Shown piece after piece: positions 1-6,029 of a DNA stretch of 6,559 nt. The notes under the pieces are model-generated. The model saw only the letters and a list, made by a program, of their open reading frames with translations. It had not been told where the DNA came from and ran no database searches. The translations under genes were made by a program, and so were the position numbers. How positions within the stretch are numbered: the stretch's first letter is position 1; each line of letters starts with the position of its first letter. Origin of the DNA: JACROF01 sp964598995 (GTDB lineage: Bacteria > Patescibacteriota > Microgenomatia > Levybacterales > UBA12049); assembly GCA_964598995.1 (NCBI GenBank), contig CAZRDR010000060.1:1-6559 (forward strand). Direction: 5' to 3'.

Positions 1-192
1 CTTCTTAAAGAACAGACGAGTGTTGAGCAAGACAACTCAGGCTTAGTTACGTCGATTAATAACAGAAAGGCAGATAATACTAAGCGTGAATACTGGTCAT
101 TTTTTATTAATGGCAAAATGGCTGAGGTAGGTCCTGCTTCCTATACGACCAAAGACACAGATCTTATCGAATGGAAAATTCAAACCTACTAA
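1..192 (+). CDS. C-terminal part of a DUF4430 (transcobalamin C-terminal-like) protein
   Basis: Frame 1 is open from the window edge to TAA at 190-192, giving 63 residues of a gene that begins upstream. Residues 31-38 (YWSFFING), the following EVG at 42-44 and a terminal D-x-IEW are the typical end of DUF4430, the small beta domain shared with the C-terminal domain of transcobalamin and intrinsic factor. In bacteria this domain usually sits at the end of secreted or lipid-anchored surface proteins. The signal peptide and any anchor would lie outside the window. The next two genes (membrane S-component-like protein, corrinoid adenosyltransferase) and the cobalamin riboswitch fit a role in capturing B12 outside the membrane. 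That role is inferred from context: DUF4430 also occurs in proteins not shown to bind B12. The stop overlaps the likely next start as TAATG. Confidence 0.75.
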   Translation, partial: LLKEQTSVEQDNSGLVTSINNRKADNTKREYWSFFINGKMAEVGPASYTTKDTDLIEWKIQTY

Positions 193-713
193 TGCGTTAT
201 CGATTACTTCTTCCTACATTAATTATTCTCTTTGGAGTCTTAATGAGACTGATTCCTCATATGCCCAATGTCGCACCCATAACCGCAATTGCACTTTTCG
301 GCGGGATGTATCTGGATAAAAAGTATGCATTGATTATCCCATTAGTGATCATGGTTCTATCGGATTTTTTCCTTGGCTTTCACGACACTATTCTTTTTGT
401 CTATGTGAGTTTTCTTATTTCAGGACTGTTAGGTCTTTGGGCGCGAAGACAAAAAACAGCGGGGAAGATTTTAGTCGTGACAATTATGGCCTCAGTATTT
501 TTCTTCGTGATGACCAATCTTGGTGTCTGGTTAGTCGGGCATATCTATCCACGTACCACCAAAGGACTTATTGAATGCTTTTTAATGGCACTGCCATTTT
601 TTCGCAATACTATATTTGGCGATCTTTTGTATACAACGACATTTATTATTTTATTTGAGTTTTTAGAGTACCTCGTCAAAAGGAGGATGCCAGCTCTGGC
701 GAAAGGACAGTAA
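192..713 (+). CDS. DUF6580-family membrane protein, putative ECF-type S-component, candidate B12 importer
   Basis: This is a 173-aa, very hydrophobic protein with about five or six membrane segments (roughly residues 5-18, 28-41, 46-63, 67-83, 93-113, 134-160). The pattern RLIPHxPN-x-x-P (19-29), FGG (36-38), SDFFLGFH (57-64) and TNLGVW (108-113) matches my memory of the DUF6580 putative transport family, which resembles substrate-binding S-components of ECF transporters. Two starts are possible: ATG 171 (180 aa) and ATG 192. I prefer 192 because it forms a TAATG overlap with the upstream stop, as at two other junctions here; neither has a clear Shine-Dalgarno. Neighbours (DUF4430 domain, PduO-type enzyme, cobalamin riboswitch) suggest corrinoid as substrate. 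No EcfA/EcfT genes are visible, so energising subunits would be encoded elsewhere. Family call fairly firm, substrate inferred. Confidence 0.7.
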   Translation: MRYRLLLPTLIILFGVLMRLIPHMPNVAPITAIALFGGMYLDKKYALIIPLVIMVLSDFFLGFHDTILFVYVSFLISGLLGLWARRQKTAGKILVVTIMASVFFFVMTNLGVWLVGHIYPRTTKGLIECFLMALPFFRNTIFGDLLYTTTFIILFEFLEYLVKRRMPALAKGQ

Positions 714-1255
714 TGCCAATTTACACACGGACTGGAGATAAGGGCCAGACCTCACTTTTTGGCGGGACGCGAGTCCTGAAATCAGACGATAGAGTTGACA
801 CCTACGGTACGATTGATGAGTTGAATAGTCTGTTGGGTCTTGTCGTAGCCAATATCGAGACCAAACATAAACGCCTTGCCAAAGAACTTGAGGGTATTCA
901 GCATGATTTATTTGATATCGGTTCAAATCTCGCCAATCCGAAAGCAAAACCTATTTCACGATTGCCTGAGCGAGTCGTGGAGTTTGAGAAAAGGATCGAT
1001 GAAATGACTGCCAAAATGCCTGAGCTGCATAATTTTATTCTCCCTGGCGGTGGGAGAGTAGGTGCGAATCTCCATCAAGCTCGCACTGTTTGCCGCAGAG
1101 CTGAAAGACGCTTGATCGCACTCATCCAGCATGAGGAGATAGACGAGCAGGTCATAAAATATGTCAACCGCTTATCTGATTTACTTTTTACTATGGCACG
1201 TTTTGTGAATCATAAAGAAAAGAAAAAAGAGACAATTTGGATTAAGCGAGTGTAG
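713..1255 (+). CDS. pduO: Corrinoid (cob(I)alamin) adenosyltransferase, PduO type
   Basis: This 180-aa cytoplasmic enzyme transfers the 5'-deoxyadenosyl group of ATP to cob(I)alamin, making adenosylcobalamin. Its length is normal for a single-domain PduO-type (PF01923) protein. The N-terminal ATP-binding signature TRTGDKGQTSLFGG is at residues 5-18 and DTYGTIDELNSLLG at 29-42. The helical motifs FILPGGG (108-114), HQARTVCRRAERR (121-133) and YVNRLSDLLF (150-159) carry the conserved Arg, Glu, Asn and Asp residues of the active site. ATG 713 overlaps the previous stop (TAATG) and has a good Shine-Dalgarno, AAAGGA at 702-707. The gene ends in TAG at the family's usual length, so TAG is a normal stop codon here. 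With the two upstream genes it suggests uptake plus activation of salvaged B12, possibly for an AdoCbl-dependent ribonucleotide reductase encoded elsewhere (inference). Confidence 0.95.
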   Translation: MPIYTRTGDKGQTSLFGGTRVLKSDDRVDTYGTIDELNSLLGLVVANIETKHKRLAKELEGIQHDLFDIGSNLANPKAKPISRLPERVVEFEKRIDEMTAKMPELHNFILPGGGRVGANLHQARTVCRRAERRLIALIQHEEIDEQVIKYVNRLSDLLFTMARFVNHKEKKKETIWIKRV

Positions 1256-1329
1256 AGCTTGCTTCGGGTGAATGGAGTGGAATTCTCCAACTGTGCCGCA
1301 ACTGTAAAGTCAGATCCCCGTCATTTTCT

Positions 1330-1360
1330 TCCGAGCAGAAGTAGTTACATACTCCTCGGA
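1330..1360 (+). promoter_or_regulatory. Candidate antiterminator / anti-sequestor stem
   Basis: TCCGAG (1330-1335) is perfectly complementary to CTCGGA (1355-1360), with a 19-nt loop. The 3' half overlaps the 5' arm of the terminator stem (1351-1357), so the two hairpins exclude each other. This is the expected ligand-free 'on' conformation of the riboswitch. A smaller competing hairpin, CTTC 1328-1331 with GAAG 1338-1341, is also possible. The pairings are read from the sequence; no folding energies were computed. Confidence 0.6.
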
Positions 1361-1397
1361 TCCTGCGGCAGGCTCAGGACAAGTGAGGAGTTTTTTT
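1351..1397 (+). terminator. Riboswitch-controlled intrinsic terminator that also masks the ribosome binding site
   Basis: ACTCCTC (1351-1357) pairs perfectly with GAGGAGT (1385-1391) and is followed by an uninterrupted T run through 1397, the layout of a Rho-independent terminator. Within the loop, TCCTG (1361-1365) can pair with CAGGA (1375-1379), and the kissing sequence TGCGGC lies at 1364-1369. The 3' arm contains GAGGAG (1385-1390), the Shine-Dalgarno of the ATG at 1398. Closing the hairpin should therefore both terminate transcription and hide the ribosome binding site. Confidence 0.75.
1385..1390 (+). promoter_or_regulatory. Shine-Dalgarno GAGGAG that fixes the start at 1398
   Basis: GAGGAG ends 7 nt before ATG 1398, an ideal spacing. 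The seven spacer bases are all T and double as the terminator U-tract. An in-frame GTG at 1383 would place the start upstream of this site and inside the hairpin, so ATG 1398 is the better start. Confidence 0.8.
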
Positions 1398-2798
1398 ATG
1401 GAAAAATTAGGTGGAACATCAGTTCTAGATAGACCAGAAACATATAAAAGGCCAACAAGTATGTTGGTTCAGATATCAGATAACTCCGGCCAGGTCAGGC
1501 AGCCTGAGGGCTATACCATTACAAAAAATGGTATTCAGGCTGAATTTAATTTTGGGCGAGAGATAGCGAATATCGATCGCATTAGATCAGATTTCGATCG
1601 TAAAAATAACGTCAATACGCGAAATCGTTTACTCTCCTGGGATCCGGTAAAGTCGCGCAATCGCGCCGAGCAGTGTCAGACAGATGAGGAACGCGATGCA
1701 TGGAAGGGAAATGAACTCGATGAATTAACGACGACGTTACGTGAGCGATATAACGCCTTAGAGAATCCGATGGATTTGTATTTTGATGAAGAGGGTCATA
1801 TGCGTAATAAAAAATTTCCAACAGATACCATAGAGACTATCCTTCGACGTGGAGTAGCCTATCAGGAAACACACGGCTCAAAGGAATTAGAACGTGAACG
1901 AAGTGAGGTAGTGGGAATTTTACGGATCGAAGAAGATTTTAATTCTCAGGATGCTCAAGATGGCGATACCAGACTTATTTTCTCACCTCCTGGCATGGTC
2001 AAGGATAGCCCGTATACCAAGCATTTCGTCGATAAATATACATTGCGAATAGATGAAGTAACTGGTAAGAAAAGAATCGATGCGAAGCGATTTGCGACGA
2101 TTATGGATTATGAGCAGTACAGAGAGGCTGCCGTAGCGCTTGATCCTGAGTATTTTACGGGTGAGGAAGGACCATTGGACGCAATTCTACTGAGAAAGCC
2201 AATTAATCTGGATGGGTTTGGAGATATCGATGGATTACTCGATGATTTACTTACGTTTGACCCTGAAGCGCTTAGAGGCTATGAATTTGAGATCATTAAC
2301 CAGATCTGTGAGCCGGTTAAGCCATTTCTTATTCATGCAGTACTTGAGTGGAATCCTAAACTTATTGCTTGGACCCTCAATACGATGCTGCATATAGGGG
2401 ATGAGGCGGAGACACTTCTGAAAAATGGCGATATAGAAGGTTTACAGGCACTCCTCACCTGGAGTCAGTCACTAACGCGTGAGGATATGTTCCAGGAAAT
2501 TCGTAGACGCGGTAAGATGCGAGTTGAGGATCGTAAAGTAGGTTGTGGCGACTCAGGTAGTTTGGATAATAGTGTAGGTAAATATGGTATCGGCGGAATT
2601 GAGAATGACCCAAATCTTCGCTGTTATGACAAAGGTTGTAGCATGATAGCTGCTCATTTTCATTGCCCAGGCGAAAAAACAGTACGAGTTGAAGACGAAA
2701 GGCGAGTAGTTCGTAAAAAAGTTCTGTGTAATGAAGCAATTCGTGTAGGTAAAGGAATTACGAGTTGTCCGACCTGCGGAGAGGGAAAACGATGTTAA
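1398..2798 (+). CDS. Unknown protein with Cys/His-rich C-terminus, under the cobalamin riboswitch
   Basis: I do not recognise a characterised family; it resembles conserved hypothetical proteins of CPR genomes. The 466-aa product has no signal peptide or membrane segment. Residues 1-190 are charged and hydrophilic. A middle section follows, with SPPG then SPYTKHF and a later GEEGPLDA. A helical stretch lies around 280-360. The C-terminal part has Cys at about 383, 409, 414, 423, 444, 457, 460 and 466 with His 420 and 422; it contains CYDKGC (409-414), HFHCPG (420-425) and CPTCGEGKRC (457-466). This could bind two metal ions, zinc most simply, or a cluster. The start ATG 1398 follows GAGGAG, which is inside the riboswitch terminator, so expression is predicted to fall when cobalamin is plentiful. 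The end overlaps the DUF5522 gene by 7 nt, implying translational coupling. It could be a B12-sparing or metal-related factor, but nothing visible proves a function. Confidence 0.85.
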   Translation: MEKLGGTSVLDRPETYKRPTSMLVQISDNSGQVRQPEGYTITKNGIQAEFNFGREIANIDRIRSDFDRKNNVNTRNRLLSWDPVKSRNRAEQCQTDEERDAWKGNELDELTTTLRERYNALENPMDLYFDEEGHMRNKKFPTDTIETILRRGVAYQETHGSKELERERSEVVGILRIEEDFNSQDAQDGDTRLIFSPPGMVKDSPYTKHFVDKYTLRIDEVTGKKRIDAKRFATIMDYEQYREAAVALDPEYFTGEEGPLDAILLRKPINLDGFGDIDGLLDDLLTFDPEALRGYEFEIINQICEPVKPFLIHAVLEWNPKLIAWTLNTMLHIGDEAETLLKNGDIEGLQALLTWSQSLTREDMFQEIRRRGKMRVEDRKVGCGDSGSLDNSVGKYGIGGIENDPNLRCYDKGCSMIAAHFHCPGEKTVRVEDERRVVRKKVLCNEAIRVGKGITSCPTCGEGKRC

Positions 2799-2953
2799 GT
2801 GACGAAGCAACCTTAAAAGAGGGGAGAGATTTTTATTATGATGAGAACGACTTAATCGTTCTTACTAAAGAGTTTTTGCTTAAACAGGGCTATTGCTGTG
2901 GTAATAGGTGTCGGAATTGTCCGTACGGCAATGCACCAGTTGATGACGAATAA
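2792..2953 (+). CDS. DUF5522 small cysteine-rich protein
   Basis: This is a 53-aa acidic protein with the DUF5522 pattern: KEGRDFYYDEND near residues 9-20, then GYCCGNRCRNCPYG at 33-46. The four cysteines (35, 36, 40, 43) are spaced like a metal or cluster site, but the family's function is unknown to me. ATG 2792 is chosen because GGAGAGGG (2778-2785) lies at Shine-Dalgarno distance. A TTG at 2765 in the same frame would add residues unlike the family. The gene overlaps the end of the 466-aa protein by 7 nt, so the two are probably co-translated and share riboswitch control. Both have Cys-rich C-terminal parts, hinting at a joint metal-linked job (inference). Confidence 0.85.
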   Translation: MLSDEATLKEGRDFYYDENDLIVLTKEFLLKQGYCCGNRCRNCPYGNAPVDDE

Positions 2954-2977
2954 TGGTTGAGTTGAGGCTATTTGTCG

Positions 2978-3006
2978 TTGTTTGCCTTACATAATCATGC
3001 TAAGAT
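2978..3006 (+). promoter_or_regulatory. Weak candidate promoter for the 3014-5985 unit
   Basis: TTGTTT (2978-2983) and TAAGAT (3001-3006) are 17 nt apart and partly match -35 and -10 boxes. Transcription would start near 3013, at or just before the ATG at 3014, giving an almost leaderless mRNA. This agrees with the lack of a Shine-Dalgarno there. In AT-rich sequence such matches arise by chance. Confidence 0.25.
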
Positions 3007-3013
3007 AAATTTA

Positions 3014-3628
3014 ATGGATAGTACAACTCAACCAGTCCAACTACAGCAGTCTGTGCCGCCTACACAGGCAATTCCTCAGGTACAACAAGTAGCTGCTCCT
3101 CAAACACCAGTTCCTGTCGTGCCTATCTCGGATCAACCGCTGACGCTTGATCCAAATATGCTCTCGACACCTGCTCCTCAGGCACAGGCAACCCCCCAAG
3201 TCTCCCAACAGCCTGTACAGCAACCAGTCCAACCGACGGTTCAGCCTCAACCTATCCAGGCTCCACAGTATCCAGTCAGTGGTCCTCATAAAGAGGCGAT
3301 GCCAGTGAGACAGGCGCCGGTTGCAGAGTATGTGAGGCCGACAGAAGTCGCTCCGGTTTTGCAGCAGGAAGTTGCAGAGGCTGGGGTTGAGGTAGTTCAT
3401 AACCCTGAGCAGCCGCAACTAACCCCTGAGCATAAAGCAGTTGGTATTGAGCACGCTAAAGAAGCTGTGCCAGTGACTATACCGATGCAGCCGAGTATTC
3501 AATTGCCGTATACCCCCTCCCAAGTTCAGGAAATTGAGAAGAAAGTACCAATTTCTGAGTCAAAGCATTGGCTGGCAGTTTTGACAGAGTACTTAATGAA
3601 AAAATTACAAGGAGTGACAGCAAAGTAA
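3014..3628 (+). CDS. Pro/Gln-rich, largely disordered protein paired with the VirD4-like ATPase
   Basis: The 204-aa product is not a recognised family. Residues about 1-130 are low complexity, dominated by Pro, Gln, Val and Ala with many PQ, PV and QP steps, and probably disordered. The last 40 or so residues look ordered: an LPYTPSQVQEIEKK segment, a KHWLAVLTEYLMKKL helix and a short basic tail. There is no signal peptide or clear membrane segment. I chose ATG 3014; a TTG at 2972 would add 14 residues without a better ribosome binding site. Its stop overlaps the ATPase start as TAATG, implying coupled translation and likely physical partnership, for example a flexible adaptor or tether for the membrane ATPase. 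The pairing is seen, the role inferred. The composition is protein-level bias and not an exact DNA repeat array. Confidence 0.8.
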   Translation: MDSTTQPVQLQQSVPPTQAIPQVQQVAAPQTPVPVVPISDQPLTLDPNMLSTPAPQAQATPQVSQQPVQQPVQPTVQPQPIQAPQYPVSGPHKEAMPVRQAPVAEYVRPTEVAPVLQQEVAEAGVEVVHNPEQPQLTPEHKAVGIEHAKEAVPVTIPMQPSIQLPYTPSQVQEIEKKVPISESKHWLAVLTEYLMKKLQGVTAK

Positions 3629-5985
3629 TGGATTTACAGACATTATTACTAGGATTTTTTGGGGTAGTTTTTGGCTTGGCCTTTTTAGGCTTTGGCAGCG
3701 TTATTGGTTTTCGGATTTTTACGCTCTGGATGCGTAATCGGCATCGTGAGCACGAGTCAGTAACTTCAGTTCTGCTGCAGGTTTCGATGCCTCGAGATAA
3801 TGAGGTAAAAATCGATGCGGCTGAACAGTTATTTGCTGGTCTCGCAGCGCTCCATAAAAGTAAAAAACGAGATTATTTTAAGCATCAGACGCATATTTCC
3901 TTTGAGATCGTCGGCATGCCTGGTGATATCAGGTTTTACATTAACGTGCCAGCAAATGTGCGTGATTTCGTCGAAAAACAGATTAATGGAGCCTATCCTG
4001 AAGCGGAAATTGTCCAGGTCAATGACCCAGCCGCTAAGCAGAAAGACGGCAATACGATAGCAGGGGAGTACAACATCTTCTCAGAGACGGGCAAGGTAGC
4101 CTTTGCCTCAGTTGCTTTAAAAGACAGTGAGTATAAGCCAATTAGAGTCTATAAAGATTTAGCTGTTGATGGCCTGGCAACAATTACTTCAGTTCTAGCT
4201 AAGATGGGAGAAGGGGAGGGGGCTGCAATTCAGATACTGGTTGAGCCATCAGATAATCACTGGAAAAAAGAAGGCCGCGAGTATATCGCACATCTTAAAA
4301 AACAGGAGTCTAACCCTGAAAAGGCAACCTATACTTCAGATGCTAAAGAAATAGAGGCAATTGAAAATAAACTGAGTAAGCCAGGCTTTCACACAGTCAT
4401 TCGCATTGTTGTCTCAAGTAGCACTAAAGAAGCAGCTGAGGCTCACTTAACCAACATGATTAATGCCTTTGGTCAGTATGCTGGAGCCAACAAGTTTTAT
4501 AAAAATAGGCATTGGTTTAAGGGTTTATTTGTCACCGACTTTATCTATCGCTACTTTCCACTCCGTGGTCAGACATCGGTTCTCTCAAGTGATGAGCTCG
4601 CGACGATCTTTCATTTCCCTAATAAAAGTGTTCAGACACCAGGTATCCATTGGGTGAACTCAAAGCGTGCGCCTGCTCCAGCGAACATCCCAACTGAAGG
4701 ACTTTATTTGGGTAAGAGTGTTTTTAGAGGTATTAGTAAGCCTGTCTTTATTGGAAAATCTGATAGACAGCGCCACATGTATATCATCGGAAAGACAGGT
4801 ACAGGAAAATCTGAATTCCTCAAACAGATGATTATGCAGGATATCAAAAATGGGGAAGGGTTAGCGGTTATTGATCCTCATGGTGATTTAATTGAGGATA
4901 TTCTTCAGCTGATGCCGCCAGAGCGAGCAGAGGATGTCATCCTGTTTGATCCTTCTGATCTGGATCAGCCGTTAGGCTTTAACATGCTTGAGGCACAGAA
5001 TGAGCAGCAAAAGCACTTAGTCGTAACCTCAGTGATCGGCTTGATGTACAAACTCTTTGATCCTAACAAGACAGGTATCATCGGTCCACGCTTTGAACAC
5101 GCTGTGCGTAACGCGATGCTGACCTGTATGTATCAGCCAGGCGCGACGTTCATGGAAGTGGTGCGTGCTTTAACAGATCAGAATTTCGTGCAGGAGTTAC
5201 TGCCTAAGGTTGAAGATCCAGTTATTAGGCGCTATTGGACTGATCAGATCGCCCAGACGAGTGACTTCCATAAATCTGAGGTTCTTGACTATATCGTCTC
5301 AAAGTTCGGACGCTTCGTTACCAATAAGATGATCAGAAATATCATTGGGCAATCAGAAAGTGCTTTCAATTTCCGACAGGCCATGGATAGTCAGAAAATT
5401 CTCTTAATTAATCTCTCTAAAGGTAAAATCGGCGAGGAGAATTCATCATTCTTAGGCCTCGTACTCGTGCCGAAGATCTTAGTTGCTGCCATGAGTCGAC
5501 AGGATATGCCAATGGATCAGCGTAAAGATTTCTTCCTCTATGTCGACGAGTTCCAGAATTTCGCGACACCTGATTTCGCGCAGATTCTTTCTGAGGCTCG
5601 TAAATATCGTCTCAACCTTATCGTTGCGAACCAGTTCGTAGGTCAAATGGAAGAAGAAGTTAAAAACGCTATTTTTGGTAACGTCGGTACCATCGCTTCA
5701 TTCCGTGTCGGTGTGACTGACGCGAATTATCTGCAGCATGAGTTCCAGCCTACCTTCCAAGAGGCAGATCTGATTAATATTGATCGCTTTAATTGTTATA
5801 TGCGTACCATAGTTGGTGGTGAGCCAGTACCGCCGTTTTCACTTGATACGACCAAAGATATCGCAGCAGAGGCAGCGCAGAAAGATCCAAGAGTGGCAGA
5901 ACTTGTGAAAGAGCTCTCACGTCTCAAGTACGGTCGAAATGTCCAAGTCGTTGAGGCAGAAATTACGCAGCGCGCCAAGCTTTAA
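3628..5985 (+). CDS. Membrane-anchored VirD4/TraG-like (HerA/FtsK superfamily) ATPase
   Basis: The 785-aa protein begins with a hydrophobic, Gly/Phe-rich anchor (about residues 5-30), then an N-terminal domain of about 300 residues I cannot name. The RecA-like motor follows: Walker A GKTGTGKS at 388-395, DPHGDL at 416-421 as in VirD4/TraG coupling proteins, Walker B LYVDEFQNF with D640 and E641, and a sensor-like ANQFVGQM with Q669. Such ATPases move DNA or protein at the inner membrane, as type IV secretion coupling proteins do; related proteins are frequent in CPR genomes without a full conjugation locus. No relaxase, pilin or other VirB gene is visible, so it may serve DNA uptake, export or cell-surface assembly instead. 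Start ATG 3628 overlaps the upstream stop (TAATG), with AAGGAG at 3609-3614, somewhat distant; an ORF start at 3568 would lie deep inside the neighbour. ATPase class certain, pathway not. Confidence 0.9.
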   Translation: MDLQTLLLGFFGVVFGLAFLGFGSVIGFRIFTLWMRNRHREHESVTSVLLQVSMPRDNEVKIDAAEQLFAGLAALHKSKKRDYFKHQTHISFEIVGMPGDIRFYINVPANVRDFVEKQINGAYPEAEIVQVNDPAAKQKDGNTIAGEYNIFSETGKVAFASVALKDSEYKPIRVYKDLAVDGLATITSVLAKMGEGEGAAIQILVEPSDNHWKKEGREYIAHLKKQESNPEKATYTSDAKEIEAIENKLSKPGFHTVIRIVVSSSTKEAAEAHLTNMINAFGQYAGANKFYKNRHWFKGLFVTDFIYRYFPLRGQTSVLSSDELATIFHFPNKSVQTPGIHWVNSKRAPAPANIPTEGLYLGKSVFRGISKPVFIGKSDRQRHMYIIGKTGTGKSEFLKQMIMQDIKNGEGLAVIDPHGDLIEDILQLMPPERAEDVILFDPSDLDQPLGFNMLEAQNEQQKHLVVTSVIGLMYKLFDPNKTGIIGPRFEHAVRNAMLTCMYQPGATFMEVVRALTDQNFVQELLPKVEDPVIRRYWTDQIAQTSDFHKSEVLDYIVSKFGRFVTNKMIRNIIGQSESAFNFRQAMDSQKILLINLSKGKIGEENSSFLGLVLVPKILVAAMSRQDMPMDQRKDFFLYVDEFQNFATPDFAQILSEARKYRLNLIVANQFVGQMEEEVKNAIFGNVGTIASFRVGVTDANYLQHEFQPTFQEADLINIDRFNCYMRTIVGGEPVPPFSLDTTKDIAAEAAQKDPRVAELVKELSRLKYGRNVQVVEAEITQRAKL

Positions 5986-5999
5986 GTTCCACTTAGCTT
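5977..5999 (+). other. Imperfect hairpin across the ATPase stop codon
   Basis: AAGC (5977-5980) and TAAGT (5983-5987) pair with ACTTA (5991-5995) and GCTT (5996-5999), with a TCC loop and a two-T bulge. It includes the TAA stop. No T run follows, so it is not a standard intrinsic terminator. It could protect the 3' end of the mRNA or be chance. Confidence 0.3.
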
Positions 6000-6006
6000 C
6001 AAATTC

Positions 6007-6015
6007 TGGTACAAT
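6007..6015 (+). promoter_or_regulatory. Extended -10 promoter for the tRNA gene
   Basis: TGG followed by TACAAT (6010-6015) fits the extended -10 pattern TGN-TATAAT with five of six box bases. Transcription would start near 6022, about 8 nt before the tRNA 5' end, a normal short leader. The -35 region (around 5987-5992, TTCCAC) is poor, as is common with extended -10 promoters. It probably also drives the HD-domain gene downstream. Confidence 0.6.
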
Positions 6016-6029
6016 CACACTACTTAATC

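Larger units (their letters stand above)
1261..1397 (+). promoter_or_regulatory. Cobalamin riboswitch with expression platform
   Basis: The B12-box region is recognisable. P4 GGAG 1274-1277 pairs with CTCC 1285-1288 around TGGAATT; the P5/L5 segment CTGTGCCGCAACTGTAA spans 1291-1307; a J6/3-like AAGTCAGATCCCC spans 1307-1319; and CGGG 1265-1268 can close with CCCG 1317-1320. Loop L5 GCCGCA (1295-1300) is exactly complementary to TGCGGC (1364-1369) in the downstream hairpin loop, the L5-L13 kissing pair that marks this class. The peripheral P6 region appears very short. Expected logic from known members: ligand binding stabilises the kissing loop and the hairpin at 1351-1391, turning off the downstream gene. 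It lies between pduO and the unknown gene at 1398; I see no convincing private promoter, so it may act inside a longer transcript. The subclass, and hence preferred corrinoid, cannot be fixed by eye. Confidence 0.87.

Noticed and set aside
678..689. Strong Shine-Dalgarno-like AAAAGGAGG followed by ATG at 687
   Set aside because: The ATG has no spacing from the motif and is in frame within the DUF6580 gene; the motif is too far from the pduO start at 713, which has its own AAAGGA.
1371..1383. GGCTCAGGACAAG as the J6/3 core of the riboswitch
   Set aside because: It resembles the consensus, but the copy at 1307-1319 directly follows L5 and leaves the kissing loop and terminator in the canonical downstream order.
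1383..1397. GTG at 1383 as start of the 466-aa protein
   Set aside because: It sits inside the terminator stem and upstream of the GAGGAG that serves ATG 1398.
2455..2810. Two overlapping - strand open frames opposite the Cys-rich C-terminus
   Set aside because: They are shadows of a well-supported + strand gene; the products look like no family and no promoter or RBS was seen.
3030..3290. Tandem DNA repeat or CRISPR-like array in the CAG/CCA-rich stretch
   Set aside because: The bias is at the protein level (Pro, Gln, Val); units vary in length and sequence and no repeat/spacer periodicity is seen.
3041..3418. Open frame of 125 codons on the - strand
   Set aside because: It is the antisense of the Pro/Gln-rich gene; its Arg/Leu-rich composition is the reverse reading of CAG/CCA-type codons, with no RBS or family likeness.
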